Shown: positions 45,051 through 57,289, counted from the stretch's first letter. The stretch: DNA of 64,000 nucleotides from Lactuca virosa (GCA_928212115.1 CAKMRJ010000001.1:365745038-365809037), one strand, 5' to 3'. Notes: generated by a model from the letters alone, not told the origin. A program made the numbers and translations.

Positions 45051-46514
45051 GATCGGTTAGATCGGTTGTTATGGTATGCTACATATGGATTCGATTTGTT
45101 AGATCGGAATCAGGATAGATAGTATGTTATGCTTTTATGATCCGTAAGGATTGGTATGTTAGTGACCTGCTAGGTCGGTACTCTAGTTACGAGAGAATTC
45201 TATAGTTGATGATCAGTGTGACAGATATGTTGATGTTGTCTATGCCAGTATGTGATAGTTATGCGCACATGGTTATTTGCTTGTTGGTTGAGTTGAGGCA
45301 GTTCTGCTTTGTGCTGAAGGCCAACATACCCTATGAGCGGTCCGGGGAGACTGCAGGCCCACGAGGCGGACCAGTCAGGCCGAAGGCTCGGGATAGATTC
45401 AGATAGAATGCAGGCCCAGGAGGGCGGTCCAGGGACAGATTTAGATAGACTGCAGGCCCAGTAGGGCGGTCCAGTCAGGCCGATGGCCCAGTATGCATGA
45501 TTGTTTGATTCATTGTTACTGATATGGTATTGTCAGTGTGGTATGGGTATTTTGGGGGTAGCTCACTAAGCCCTTGGGCTTACAGTTTTCAGTTATTGTT
45601 TCAGGTACTTCAGGAGATCGTGGCAAGGCAAAGGCGTGACCGTACCGCTCCTCATCCTTATGTTATGATTTTGGGACACTCTGATGGATATTGATTTGAA
45701 AACATTTTGTAAACAATACTATTTGACTTTTATTTATGATTTAAAAAGTTTGAATTTGGCGTGAAATTTATGGATGTTACAGTACAACAATAGCTATCAC
45801 ACTAGCATCAAGGTTGCTCCATTCGAAGCCCTTTATGGCCGCAAGTGCAGAGCACCTTTGTGCTTGGCTAAAGTGGGTAATACGCAACTAGCTAGAGGAC
45901 AAGTACCTAACAACACCCTCACAGGCCCAAAAATCATAAGAGAAATGACCGAGAAGATTGTCCAAATCCGGGAACGACTAAAAGCTTCAAGAGGTAGACA
46001 AAAGAGTTATACGAACAAAAGACGAAAACTTTGGAATTTCAGGTTGGAGACCGAGTACTGTTGAATGTCTCACCCTGGAAGGGATTAATACGTTTTGGAA
46101 AACGTGGGAAACTAAATCCAAGATATATCGGACCATTCGAGACCCTTGCCAGGATCGGCCCGGTAGCATACAAGCTTCGATTTCCGCAGGAACTAAATAA
46201 CGTACTGTCATGTGTCAAACTAAAAAAAAAGTGCTTATCCGATGAGACCCTCGTTATCCCTCTGGATGAAATCAAAATCAACGAGAGTCTCCACTTCGTA
46301 GAAGAACTGGGAGAAATAATGGAGAGGGAAATAAAAAGAACAAAACAAAGTCGCATACCTATTGTGAAGGTCCGCCGGAATGCAAAGCGAGGACCTGATT
46401 ACACCTGGGAGCGCGAAGGTCAGAAGAAACAATAATACCCGCATCTTTTTCCTAGTCCATGAATTCTATCTTAGATTAAATTTCGGGACGAAATTCCCTC
46501 TAACGGGGGGATGA

Positions 46515-48938
46515 TGTGACAACCCGATATTTCGAATCAATGTAATGACCTAAAAACCAAGATTTGTAATCTACTTCTGATATAATAAAAATTAGCGTCA
46601 AAAATAAAATGTTCTAAAGTCTCAATTAGGGTGCATAAAATGTTAGATGTCGTGTCAAGGTTTTCAGAAATATAAAGAACACTCAAATCCAAGTTATAAC
46701 GAAGAAGTTATGACCAATCAAAGATCCGCGTCAAAACCGGTAAAACACTGTTAAGCGTAAAAAGTGAAATTTCAATAAAATACTTTTTAGCCTTAGGTAT
46801 CTGAATGAAAGTCGTAGATTATGTTAAACTGTAAACGTACATAAAAAGAACGTCCAAATCTGACTTCGTATGAGGAAGTTATGATTTTTCTAAGTTTCGG
46901 ATACAACATTAGACAGCTAAAAACTCGAAATAGAGATCGAGCGACTTTTAGCCGACACAAACTTAACGGAAATCGAAGATCCCGATAATAGTAGTACAAC
47001 GGTGAAAAGACAGACTAAAACGTACGCCGAATGAAGAAGTTATGGATTTTTAACGGATTTTTCCTGTCCCGGCCGATTAAAAATATAATATTAAAAACAA
47101 AGTCAAAATCAGTCGACGGAGTCTAAACGAAAGTTGTAGAGCATATTCTCACCTACGCGTGGATATAAAGAACGTCGAAAATGAAGCTCGTATGCGAAAG
47201 TTATGAATTTTTGAAGTTCGAGGCACGCATACCAAAGCTTATCCGAACTACGCCCAGCGTACGCATGAAAGAGGCGTTACGCCCCGCGTACATGGAAGTT
47301 ACGCCCAACGTAATCCGATGACCAGCACCCTATAAATAGATGTCATGGGCTGCCGAGTTTTGGTGTTCAAACACTTCTCTCTCTCTCTCATTTTGCCTCG
47401 TTTTGCGTGCAACTTATACCCTGAAGCCCCGGTAACACCCCTAGCACACGACGCAAGTCCCGACGCCCGAAGTTCCGAGAAAAACATTCTTTCCAGTCGA
47501 AGTGCTGCCCACGTGAAGCTCGTTTCTTCACCAGAAACCCGCGGTTACGTCAAGAAAGATCATTCCTAGAAACGGCACACTGCCCGATTCACCACTTATC
47601 AGGTGAGTTCATACCCCTACGCTTTTCCGAGTTTTTCATGTTTTCTGGGGGGAATACAAGCAAAAGCACAAGTAATCTTGGGCTCAAAGTATATTATTTT
47701 GTTTAAGATAATTTTATTTTCAATATACTTTTAACATGGAAAACAGTTTTACCAAATGGATTAAGAAATCAACTCGCAGAAACAGTTTTCAAAACTAAGG
47801 CAATGAACTTATAAATCATGAAGTAAAAGATATCATTTTATAAAGGATTCATGTTAATTGCAAAAAAAAAGGTTTTCAGCATTATTACTTGTAAATTGTT
47901 AGTCTAAGTTGGAGACACGTCCTTGGTAACACTCACCACCGAAACAGAGTGTAGGACTAGTACTTATGACCAGAATCTCTTGTAGGGAGAGCGTGACTGT
48001 TGTGTATAGATATATACGGGACTGACTATCCCGCACCTCGCTGCTAGCTACAGTGGGACCGACAGGTCTACGGGTGACAAAGTCATAAAGGATACTGGCC
48101 CCGATACGTGTCATATCAAGTTTATGTCTGATCATAAAGCTCGCAACATAGATAACAGGGATTTACTTTTGTAATAATAAATCAAGTGAACTAACCTCAA
48201 ACTAATAACCGATAGATTACTGGAAGGTATTAATAATACCCTAAGGTTTAGTTCATCACGTTCCTTTTATTTAGTTTTATTTATGTAATAAGGCTAATAT
48301 ACCTCACTGGGTGTAACCATGGTTTTAAAAGAAAACTGCTTTTATCGATATTAGTATGGTAGATACTTGTACACCTCAGTTTAGAACGGATAACCAACCA
48401 TCAACTTTTAGGGAAAAATATAGGATTTTTCTCGGGATAACCCGACTATTCAAAAACGGATTTTTTAACGTGTAACCAACGGATATTCATATTCATTCCA
48501 CGACACCTTGGATGGTACATATCTTGTATGAATCTTGAAGTCAGGGAAGGAATGGGTTTTCATAAGAAAATATAGGATTTTCTTGAAGAACACTTTTCAA
48601 AAGAATCAAAGAACATTTTTCCACCAAAAACTAAATGCTTATGAATTCACCAGCTTTATGCTGATATTCTTTCAAAACCGCTTATATTCTCAGGGGATTT
48701 AGTAATACAGGTAAAACATCAGCTTTTTGGAGAAGAGACGCTAAGACGTCAATCTTAAAACTTATTGAATTATCATATTGTAATTCTTTTGGGACATGTA
48801 TTGTAAGCAACAATGTAAATTTTAAATTATATATATGATGGTTGTGTGTACTTTCTTTACAAATACTCAACTGTTATGATACTACGTGAAGTCATCCGCC
48901 CCCGAATGTTTCCGCCATTCTGGTTTGGGGGTGTGACA
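46515..48938 (+). repeat. Element C 3' LTR
   Basis: TGTGACAACC to GGGTGTGACA, 2424 bp, preceded by AACGGGGGGATGA. Collinear with 34007-36323 apart from ~125 extra bases at about 48078-48205. Confidence 0.9.
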
Positions 48939-48943
48939 GTAGC

Positions 48944-49256
48944 TGCTTTGTGACTCTTTTGTGTTTGCATGTTTGGTTGAAATAAACCGTAGGGATGGGC
49001 CCATTACGGAATGCTTGGGTTGAAATAAACCCTAGGGTTGGGCCCATGAGTATATGATGGGTTGAAAGAAATTCTAGGGTTAGGCCCCGGGGCTAGGCCC
49101 ATGATTGAATGTTGGGTTAGAATATACCACAGTGTTAGGCCCAATTGTATGTTTGGTATTTGGTACTTTGGGAAACTCACTAAGCCTTGTGCTTACAGTT
49201 TACGTTTATGGTTTGAGGTACTTCCGGTGCGAAAGAAAAGGACCCTGTGTGATAGC
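48944..49256 (+). repeat. Host 3' LTR, middle segment
   Basis: Continues the host LTR between C and F. It has a cluster of TGGGCCC/GGCCCA cores (about 48985-49145) and a GGTACTTCCGGTGCGAAAG stretch that precedes LTR ends in related elements. Confidence 0.75.
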
Positions 49257-49261
49257 ATAAC

Positions 49262-50062
49262 TAATGGGTTTCAAGCAATACATCATTCCTATGGTGTACA
49301 TGCAAACCCTAATAGCTTTTGGATCTAGTTTGTCTAATGAACATCCAATTGAATATCCAAAGCTATAAACCCTAGATCTATCATATAAGAAATGAAATAA
49401 GGGTTTAGTAATTACCTTTGATTGTTATATAGTAATAACAATCAATTCCTTGCTTTGATTGGCTTCAGAAAGCTTAGTGCCTCAAGTGTTGCACCTCTAA
49501 TGGAGTCACAAACACCACTAAGCAATTGGATGAGGGAGAGAAGAGAGGGGAGGCACCAAAAACGGCTGGAAACCCTAAAGGAACACTTAGCCACGTTTTT
49601 GGGGCATAGGGGTCCTTTATATACATGTAGGCTATTAGGGTTTGCAACTAGGAAACCCTAATCTGACTGCTTAGGCCCTAAGCAGACCATGGACTCCTTT
49701 AACATATCCCTTGGACGAATTCCTTATGGGCTTCCCATAGAATTCGTCCAACCTATATATTATTAGGTAATCCATAGCCCAATTGTAATTATCTTATAAT
49801 TACAACTCTAGTCCCCTAAGTTTAATTAATCTCTTTTAGTCACAAAATTAATTCTTAATTAATTCTTGACTAATATTAATTAAACAATATGATTTCTCCT
49901 TTAATATATTATTCTTATAATATATTAATAAATCATAATTAAACCTTTCTCTCCTAAATTCATCCTACATATTGCTATGGTGAAGGCAACCCAAAAGGAC
50001 CATGCTCATAATCGGGTCAACTACATACCAAAATAGTTATGGACTTAGACACTAATCCAACA
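49262..50062 (-). repeat. Element F 3' LTR
   Basis: 801 bp; the part 49576-50062 is a near-perfect direct repeat of 54180-54666. A TATATAAA box on the minus strand is at 49616-49623. The terminal bases at the ATAAC side read TTA on the minus strand rather than CA. Confidence 0.88.
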
Positions 50063-50075
50063 GTCTCCCACTTGG

Positions 50076-53000
50076 ATAAGTCTAATAACTATTTTGCATG
50101 ACTTCAGAACCTGATCAGCAATCGTAGCTTTCAAAAGCCGATGTCAACTCTGATCTTATCAGATACGTGTGTCCTTTACATAAGGGATCATATATTCATC
50201 CATTCTCAAGATATCGTATAGACATGAGACATGGATTTAAATCATTCTCTCTGTCTATGTATTGTTTCCCGACATCTTATTTATGACGACTAAGAACAGA
50301 CTACAATTGAACACATCAACTTAGTCCCGGCTTGGCCAAACACTTAGGGTGTCATCACTAAATCATCGAGGGGCCCACATATATCGCTTTTATCCCACTT
50401 TGGGTAAAAGGAATGGATAAACTTCGACTCAAATGCTAGCTTGCACCTACTAATCGAATCACACACAACAATAAGTTTTATAACACCAAGTTACTGGTGC
50501 GTTTACTTATCATCAATGTGCAACCAACCAGCAAATAACAACTCACACGTCTCGGTTTCAAGAATATACAATATTATCGTCTCACTAATCACCCGTGATA
50601 AATCCATGAAGTGATTCAAGTGAGCGTGGGTTTAGTCAAATACTTTAATCTTATTAAAGCACTCGTGAATCTACAGCAAACTTGTGCTATGTCTAAACAC
50701 TTTAGACAATCTACAGACAGATTCATGACAGTCTTGCTTCATACCTACTTCCAACGTATGACCGACTGTGGAGGTTTGAATAACCCAGTTATTCTAGAAG
50801 TCAAAACATGCAAAGTGAAACACAACGATAATACTCAATCCCACATGACCCCAAACTCTTGAGCATAAATAAAACATCTTTTATTTAGTCACCATATTGA
50901 TTACTCATTATTCATTGTTTAATGTTTCGGAAAATCAACTTTATTACTCGAATTATAACCACAATTGTCCCATGCTCCAAGCATGCACACTTTGGTTTCC
51001 TATGGTCCATGCTTTGAAAAAATAGATCAATTGAAAACCTTTTCCAATGAAACTCATTTCACAATCCCTAATCCTTATCATTAGTGTAAGAATACAAGGT
51101 TCTTGCCACTATTAGAATATGTTAGATTCTAACATTTTATGCAACGAGCCTTTCGTAAACTCATAGTACAAAAGTCACCAGGACTTGGCTAATGAAATTA
51201 CTAAGTTCTCTATCAGAAATTGTTACAAAACAATTCTATAGATGTGATGTCTCTCACTCAAAGTACATTCCTTCGAACATCCTTTTGCATAAAAGTTTCT
51301 AATCTACATAGATTCTTAATTTCCAACTCCCATTTATGGAAACATTTCCATATTTGCTATATGATAACTCATTCTAAATAGAATCTTATCTATTTATAAT
51401 AATGTCAATATAGTCCATCCAATACTATACTTCCAACTACTCATAAATGACTAATCCTTGGTGAACCTTAGATCATCCTTTGATAGTTGTTTAATTATTT
51501 TAGTCAAATCCAGTTCTAGTCCTTTTTCCCTCTAAATGCCCTAGGCATTTGGAAATACTTAGAATGGTCAAATATTATAGCATATGCAATTGATCCTATA
51601 CCCGAAACGTATTGGACACGTTGCATAATGTCTCATATAAAGACGTGATACTTTATCAGCCTTCTGCCATGATATTTTATGTGCCCTGTTCCCACAATTC
51701 GAACTATGAAGAGGGATGCCGTAATCATAATCGAATTTGAGAATACAATTTTCACAATTGCTGTCTTCTTAAAATCTATCTTAGTGAAAGCATTTCCTCA
51801 CAATCATTTTCATGAAGGAGGGAAACCTTATGTCACTTAGACTTTATGGTGTATGTGTTCCTATCCATGTGAATTCGTCAAAACGAAAGTTTGCGACAAA
51901 TCCAAAACCATATGGACTGAACTTGTTCAATCTTGATTTCTTGCCTCATGGTAACACGAGTGCCCACCATGTCTTCCAAGTGGTTTAGCAACTCACCCTT
52001 ACATATCAATGTACTTTCCATTGATCAAGGTGCTTTGTCTTTATGCATTCAAATGAGAACACATAGAACTCACATACATATTTAGCTTAATGGCACATAA
52101 ACAAAATAATGTCAACACGATAGGTTATAAACCTCAAGTCGTGCGCTAGTGATGATCAACTAGGTTTATTCTTGATTTGTTCTTGAAACTTTTCAAGACC
52201 ATTAAGACTCCCACTGACTCCTTGACATATAAGATTCTCTTGTCAAGAAACATTTGTTGACAAACAAATATTCAAGAGTTAGTGTAGCCTTTTGTCAAGT
52301 TTAACACTTCACACAACTGGTCTTGGTTGGTCTTTGTCTTATCCAAGACATCACAACTTACCAATTTCAAATGTGCAAGAATAAGAAAACTTTTCCAAAT
52401 TCCACATTTGACGAGTGTTATAAACCTACTTAAGACTTGTCACTCAAGTCACAATCTTGGAGTATGACTCTTAAGACTTGATATTGGAACGAAGTATGAT
52501 TGACTTCTTGATTTAATAATTTCTACAATTCTCGATTCCTCTTCTTAAACATGCAATTGCACTAAGACTCACTTATAGGATCAATTGAGACATGGTTCTT
52601 AATCATTAAGACCTATCATAAAACACAATAAAAGTTACTCTCCCTTCTTCTTAGAATAGAGAAACTTTTATCTTTCTGCCTACTAGATTCTTCTTATTCG
52701 TTCTGCTATTGATTGAAACTCTTTTAATCAACTCAGAATTATACTTAATCTTATAAGTATAACCATATTTACTAAACTTTAGTAAATCATGACGAATATC
52801 TTTATCACTCTTGTGGTGGACTTGATCAACGCACAACTTAGTGTACTTGATCTCCTAGTCCTTCTCTCGACACTTTGTCAAAAATAGTCTAATTTCCAAA
52901 TATGAAGCTTCTCATTCATCACGCAACCAAGTTGTATGATTCCAAGTTTATGTCCAATTGAAACTTGGGCGATGAGAATTTTCCTTTATTTGGCAAATTC

Positions 53001-53395
53001 TCGACATTTCCACAAATAACATAATTGAGAATCAAATCCATTATTGCTAATAATAGAAACAATTAAACATCAATTTTTCATACACACCATTGCAAGGATA
53101 AATAAATAAGACAAAATCAAAATTTATATTATTGCGGAAAAAATTTGTCCTTACAATGCAATTCAACTGAAAAACTATGCTATTACATATTTCTTATCAA
53201 TCTATCCTAACTCTAGAGTAGCAGCTCAAAAATCTGATCTTCGAATCCATGCGATCGAAATCCATTTCTTCATGATCAGATTCAGCACGCTTCTTCCTTA
53301 AGCTTCCTCTTTTTTCTTCAATCCTGCAAAACTTAAAAATGTAATCTCATCACATCACATATTAAGAATCAAAGAATAGGAACTTATAGAGTTAG
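50076..53395 (-). other. Element F non-coding interior
   Basis: About 3.3 kb between the polypurine tract and gag. I see no protease, integrase, RT or RNase H motif in any frame. Frames of 60-83 codons (50611 plus, 52651 minus) look fortuitous. This is where pol would lie in an autonomous copia element. Confidence 0.65.
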
Positions 53396-54064
53396 TTAAT
53401 GGATTTTACCTGAAGTAGAGCCATACGTCTCGACTCTCCAATCTCTTAGATCTCTCAGGTAAACAGAGCAGCTTCGTCTCCAATGCCCCTTCTCTTGGCA
53501 ATAGAAGCAAATGGACTCTTTTGGAATGGCACAAGGAACTATCTCAGAATTTACCTTTTCTGGATTTCCAATGTCATCATTTTCAATGTCCATTGAAGTT
53601 TGAGAGTTTGATTCACCAGACAAATTTGCTTGATCAGCATGCAAAATCATTGCTGATTTAGCAGCTATAAGCAAATAGGTCAAATCAATAAGGGTCACGT
53701 CATGGTTCATCATATAGTACTCTCTAACGAACTCACTATATGATTCAGGAAGCGACTGAAGAACCCAGTCAACAGCCAACTCACCTGAAATCTCGACACC
53801 CAACATCCTTAACCTGTCAATGTGTGACTTTATCTCCAAGACGTGTGCACACACAGGTTTCCAATCTTCGTGTTTACTTGCCAATAGGGCTTGAGTGAGC
53901 TTGAACTTTTCAAGCCTTTGAACTTGTGGGTTAGGGAGAATAATTGGAGGAGGTGGAGGAAGTGAAGCATGACTCTCATTTCCTTGATCGTATCGTGGAA
54001 CGTCATCTTCATTTGGAAAGCTTGTTCCAAGGGACTTGGGAAGACCATTGTAAGATTTAGACAT
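53396..54064 (-). CDS. Element F Gag (copia-type, UBN2-like)
   Basis: 222-codon frame on the minus strand. The N-terminal half is proline-rich (LPPPPPIILPNPQ), then a copia Gag core (EKFKLTQALLASKHEDWKPV, MLGVEISGELAVDWVLQSLP, EYYMMNHDVTLIDLTYLL) of the UBN2/Retrotran_gag_2 type. A single CX2CX4HX4C knuckle CFYCQEKGHWRRSC lies near the end. Full copia Gags are often longer at the N-terminus, so it may lack the start; an overlapping frame upstream (54117) suggests a frameshift near 53980-54060. Gag would package the element RNA. It sits 117 bp from the truncated 5' LTR. Confidence 0.8.
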   Translation of the reverse strand: MSKSYNGLPKSLGTSFPNEDDVPRYDQGNESHASLPPPPPIILPNPQVQRLEKFKLTQALLASKHEDWKPVCAHVLEIKSHIDRLRMLGVEISGELAVDWVLQSLPESYSEFVREYYMMNHDVTLIDLTYLLIAAKSAMILHADQANLSGESNSQTSMDIENDDIGNPEKVNSEIVPCAIPKESICFYCQEKGHWRRSCSVYLRDLRDWRVETYGSTSGKIH

Positions 54065-54180
54065 CTACAAAACGGGAGAAAATTCAAGTTAGTTGATAAG
54101 AGTCCTTGATGTAACACCCAAATGAAACATCAAGGCTAGGATCCAACACAATATTCTACAACCTAGAAGAGGGATGTTGT

Positions 54181-54666
54181 AAAGGAACACTTAGCCACGT
54201 TTTTGGGGCATAGGGGTCCTTTATATACATGTAGGCTATTAGGGTTTGCAACTAGGAAACCCTAATCTGACTGCTTAGGCCCTAAGCAGCCCATGGACTC
54301 CTTTAACATATCCCTTGGACGAATTCCTTATGGGCTTCCCATAGAATTCGTCCAACCTATATATTATTAGGTGATCCATAGCCCAATTGTAATTATCTTA
54401 TAATTACAACTCCAGTCCCCTAAGTTTAATTAATCTCTTTTAGTCACAAAATTAATTCTTAATTAATTCTTGACTAATATTAATTAAACAATATGATTTC
54501 TCCTTTAATATATTATTCTTATAATATATTAATAAATCATAATTAAACCTTTCTCTCCTTAATTCATCCTACATATTGCTATGGTGAAGGCAACCCAAAA
54601 GGACCATGCTCATAATCGGGTCAAGTACATACCAAAATAGTTATGGACTTAGACACTAATCCAACA
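54181..54666 (-). repeat. Element F 5' LTR, truncated
   Basis: Matches 49577-50062. Its downstream end, with the PBS, has been deleted; the 64 bp 54117-54180 next to it match nothing else I see. Confidence 0.85.
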
Positions 54667-54671
54667 ATAAC

Positions 54672-54822
54672 ATCCTCCCCTCACGATTTCCGCACCATTT
54701 AGATAATTTGTACTATGATGTTTTGGATATTGTACTTTGTGATTGACTTGGAATTATTTGAGGAATGAAACTATTGGTTAATTTTTAATGAACAAATTTA
54801 TCAATGTTTTTGGGGCGTTACA
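54672..54822 (+). repeat. Host 3' LTR, terminal segment
   Basis: Continues from 49261 after element F and ends GGGGCGTTACA, the TG...CA partner of TGTAACATTC at 32807. Confidence 0.75.
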
Positions 54823-56089
54823 CCCTAATTGCGTAGTTAAACCCTTACTCCAAACGATTCTTCCTTAAATCCACTTCTCTGAACCAGGTTATCTATTTGA
54901 TAACTTAATTCCACTTGTCAATTTCTTAAATGAAAACTAGCCTAGTCTATGGACAAAAACGATTCTTCCTTTTTAGTCTAACTCTGACCATTCTAATGTG
55001 TAGTGTAACCCTGCTAACATACTATTAAAATTGAGTACTTCAGATTTAAACATTGCATGCATTTCTAATATGGTGATAAGTTTATTTTTCAAGTTTTACT
55101 TTTACGTCTATACATAAACATTCTTCATTTTTCAAGTTTTATATTATATTTTCTCATTGATAAATTTTGTATTCAATTTCTTCGACATCAAAATTACATA
55201 TATATCTCTCCTTTGACAGACTTTCCATCTTTTGATGAATATGAATGAGTTTGATGGATATTAAATTGCTATGCTAAAAAGAGTAATTTCATCTTGCTAG
55301 TGAATCATCCTTACATGATGTATTTTTGGCTGGAGAAGACAACTGGGGAGTCGCTTGAGCTGCTAGGGTTGTTAGAAACTAGCTTAGACCGGCTATTAAT
55401 AGTCAAAATGGTAAATGTAAAAATAAAATAAAATAAGTGATTGAATATATACATATAACATAGTTGAATCACCTATGAAGTGATTATCCCCAGAGAACAC
55501 CAAATCATAAAGCAAAAATCCAAAATTACTCTAAATCTGATATTTTGATTGTAAACCGTAGACATTTTTGTAATTTACTCAAACTTTTATAATGGATGAG
55601 AACATGAAGCGTAGTTAATTCCAATAAAATATAATGGTTCATCTCATGTAGACTTTGCGGTATGTATTTTACTATTTCTTCCACTTGTTTAAATGTTTTT
55701 TTTAAACGACGTAACAATTATACTTTAGAACCATAGTCAATGTTATTTTCCATTTATTTGCTAGACATGGCGTTTTAATATTTTATTGACCACATGTAAG
55801 AGATTTATGTTAATTATGATACATATTTACATGTAATGTATCAAATTATTTGTTGTTAGTAGTGTATTATCTCACCAACTAGTCAAGCCCAAACTCGGTA
55901 CACCATAAAAGCCGGATTCGGACTTGATATCAAAATACAATCCCAGACTCACAACCTAGATGAGTGGACCCAACTAGCAAATCTGAACGAACATATAAGT
56001 ATATAACCTTAGGCCTACTAAGCGACTCAAGTTAAAGGACAACTAACTACCATAAAGTATATAACCTTAGGCTTGGCCCACATGATAAT
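54823..56089. other. Intergenic sequence upstream of PIG-P
   Basis: AT-rich, no gene I can support. Two short duplications occur: AAACGATTCTTCCT (near 54857 and 54958) and AGTATATAACCTTAGGC (near 55997 and 56056). A GGCCCA site II core lies at 56075-56080, just upstream of the likely transcript start. Confidence 0.55.
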
Positions 56090-57217
56090 TCATTAGAAAA
56101 TTATAAACTTTTCCAGATTTTCGCTTTCAAAGAAACCCATCGGTCGCCATCTTTCGCCTCATTCTCCACCACCTACCGCCAACTACAACAACCACCACCA
56201 CCTTCTCCACCGTCATCATCAGTCGCTGCCCTCCATAAACCCTATCCGTCGTCACCACCACACCCTACAATTGATTTTGTCTGTGTTATCTTTTATTCCC
56301 TACTTTCTTGACGATATATTCAATATTGAAAATTCAAAATACCCTAGGCTGAACTATCCCTGATTACTAAACGATCCCCTCAAAACCCATGTAATATTAA
56401 AGATATAGACAACGATTACAAAGAGTGGACGGTGGTCGGCTCCGGCAACGACTCAAGGTTTCCACATTCACTGGCTGATCGTAAGTGTTGTCAAAACCCT
56501 GTTATTCACCTCTTTTGAATGGATCTAAAATGACTCACGAATGCCTCGGAAAAAGAATTGATTCCATAGTTTTTTTTTTTTTTTTTTCCTTCTAATTGAT
56601 GCAGCATCTTTTGTGTATGAACCTAAGCTACTATTTAACTGATTTCTTGCTTAACCAAGGGAAAATTTTCGTGAACAAGGGCAGTTAATATCTTTCGATT
56701 TGTGTTCTGTTAGTATGAATTTTTCGTTCACCTTTTTTATTGTAAAAACGTATCTCAGGTTTGGGTAGTTGTTCAAGGTTTATTGTTCATCTTTAATTTG
56801 GTGGTTCAGTTATTTACTCTGTTTACTTAATAATCACATTCTACAGTAGACTTTTCATTATTTGGGATGATTTTCTTTTTCTTTTTCTTTTTGGAGAAAG
56901 GTCCTTATTCAAATGATCTTTTTTTCTTGGAAAAGAGTATCATTATTTAGGAATTGATATCAATTGTTCATTATTGGGTAAATTTCTAATTGTAAATTAT
57001 GTTCTTTAACGTATGCAACGATAAATTTGATAATCATATTGCACCACATATAGGAGTTATTTGAATCTGTATGATGCTTGACCTTTAAATATGATTTTGA
57101 CTTTGAATCTGCAAGAACATGAAGTTTTTTGTACATTAAGCTTACAACAATTAGGAATAAGGTTTTAGTATTTGATTAGTCATTGTTTCTAGAAATGCGT
57201 ATTTGGTATTTGAGTAA

Positions 57218-57276
<59 letters not shown>

Positions 57277-57289
57277 TGTATAAAAGGCA
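56090..57289 (+). other. PIG-P 5' leader with a 5'-UTR intron
   Basis: A CCA/CTC-rich leader (about 56120-56280) continues to a strong donor GTAAGT at 56481. A T-rich acceptor ending AAAAG at 57286 lies four bases before the start codon, so an ~806-nt leader intron is likely. The leader holds a minimal ATG-TAA at 56389-56394. The start of transcription is inferred. A pure (AT)n run (about 57220-57268) lies only ~20 bp before the acceptor. Confidence 0.55.
57220..57268. repeat. (AT)n microsatellite in the PIG-P leader intron
   Basis: Pure AT run directly before the polypyrimidine stretch of the inferred acceptor. Confidence 0.9.

Larger units (their letters stand above)
43544..45781 (+). mobile_element. 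Solo LTR G
   Basis: 2238 bp, TGTAACTCCC to GGATGTTACA, duplication GTAC (43540-43543, 45782-45785; a 5-bp CGTAC with one base lost is possible). Removing it restores the host reading EFSYNNSYHTS of element C integrase. It has a TATTTAAG box (43739-43746), paired palindromes and three tandem repeats. Confidence 0.9.
40884..46436 (+). pseudogene. Element C integrase, split by solo LTRs E and G
   Basis: Own segments are 40884-41137, 43453-43543 and 45782-46436. The first reads VDRLTNSAH...LHGVPISIISDRDSRFTSRFW, the second catalytic Asp, and YHPQTDGQSKR, where the catalytic Glu is Lys. The second continues with QTLKDMLRACVIYFG...LPLVEFSY, the third with NNSYHTSIKVAPFEALYGRKC. After a frameshift near 46030 a 134-codon frame gives the GDRVLLNVSPWKG barrel and a chromodomain-like end (EELGEIMEREIKRTKQSRIP). 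The zinc-binding N-terminus is gone. Lacking Glu, it would not catalyse integration. Confidence 0.88.
34007..48938 (+). mobile_element. Element C: Ty3/gypsy element with mini-gag and integrase but no RT
   Basis: LTRs 34007-36323 and 46515-48938, target duplication GTAGC (34002-34006, 48939-48943). The body has a PBS, remnants of a longer gag N-terminus, an intact mini-gag, integrase remnants and a polypurine tract. Protease and RT are absent between 39672 and 40884. Solo LTRs E and G sit in its integrase. The LTRs differ by about 4 substitutions in their first ~270 bp, so insertion was fairly recent compared with the host. Its mini-gag, fixed-loop hairpins and PBS link it to complex B. Confidence 0.92.
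49262..54666 (-). mobile_element. Element F: gag-only Ty1/copia element
   Basis: Minus-strand element with duplication ATAAC (49257-49261, 54667-54671). The 3' LTR is 49262-50062; the 5' LTR is 54181-54666 and lacks the ~315 bp next to the PBS, which is gone too. On the minus strand the LTR starts TGTTGGATTAGTG, preceded by the copia-type tract AAGTGGGAGAC (50063-50075). Only gag is coded; no pol is visible, so it is a TR-GAG-like non-autonomous element. Confidence 0.88.
1..54822 (+). mobile_element. Host Ty3/gypsy element, 3' part, broken by nested insertions
   Basis: Pieces of one gypsy polyprotein appear in order (Gag end, protease, RT, RNase H, integrase, integrase C-terminus with a chromodomain-like end), then a polypurine tract and a 3' LTR. 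The pieces become collinear when the insertions A (1743-29034), MITE (29512-29930), D (30573-32465), C (34007-48938) and F (49262-54666) are mentally removed; four of these five junctions carry target duplications. The order protease-RT-RNase H-integrase is that of Ty3/gypsy. Many stops and frameshifts show it is long dead. Its 5' LTR lies left of the window, so its own target duplication cannot be tested; the right flank begins at 54823. Confidence 0.92.

Noticed and set aside
55526..55717. 63-codon minus-strand frame left of PIG-P
   Set aside because: Lys/Leu-rich but no family recognised, AT-rich setting, no promoter or splice context.
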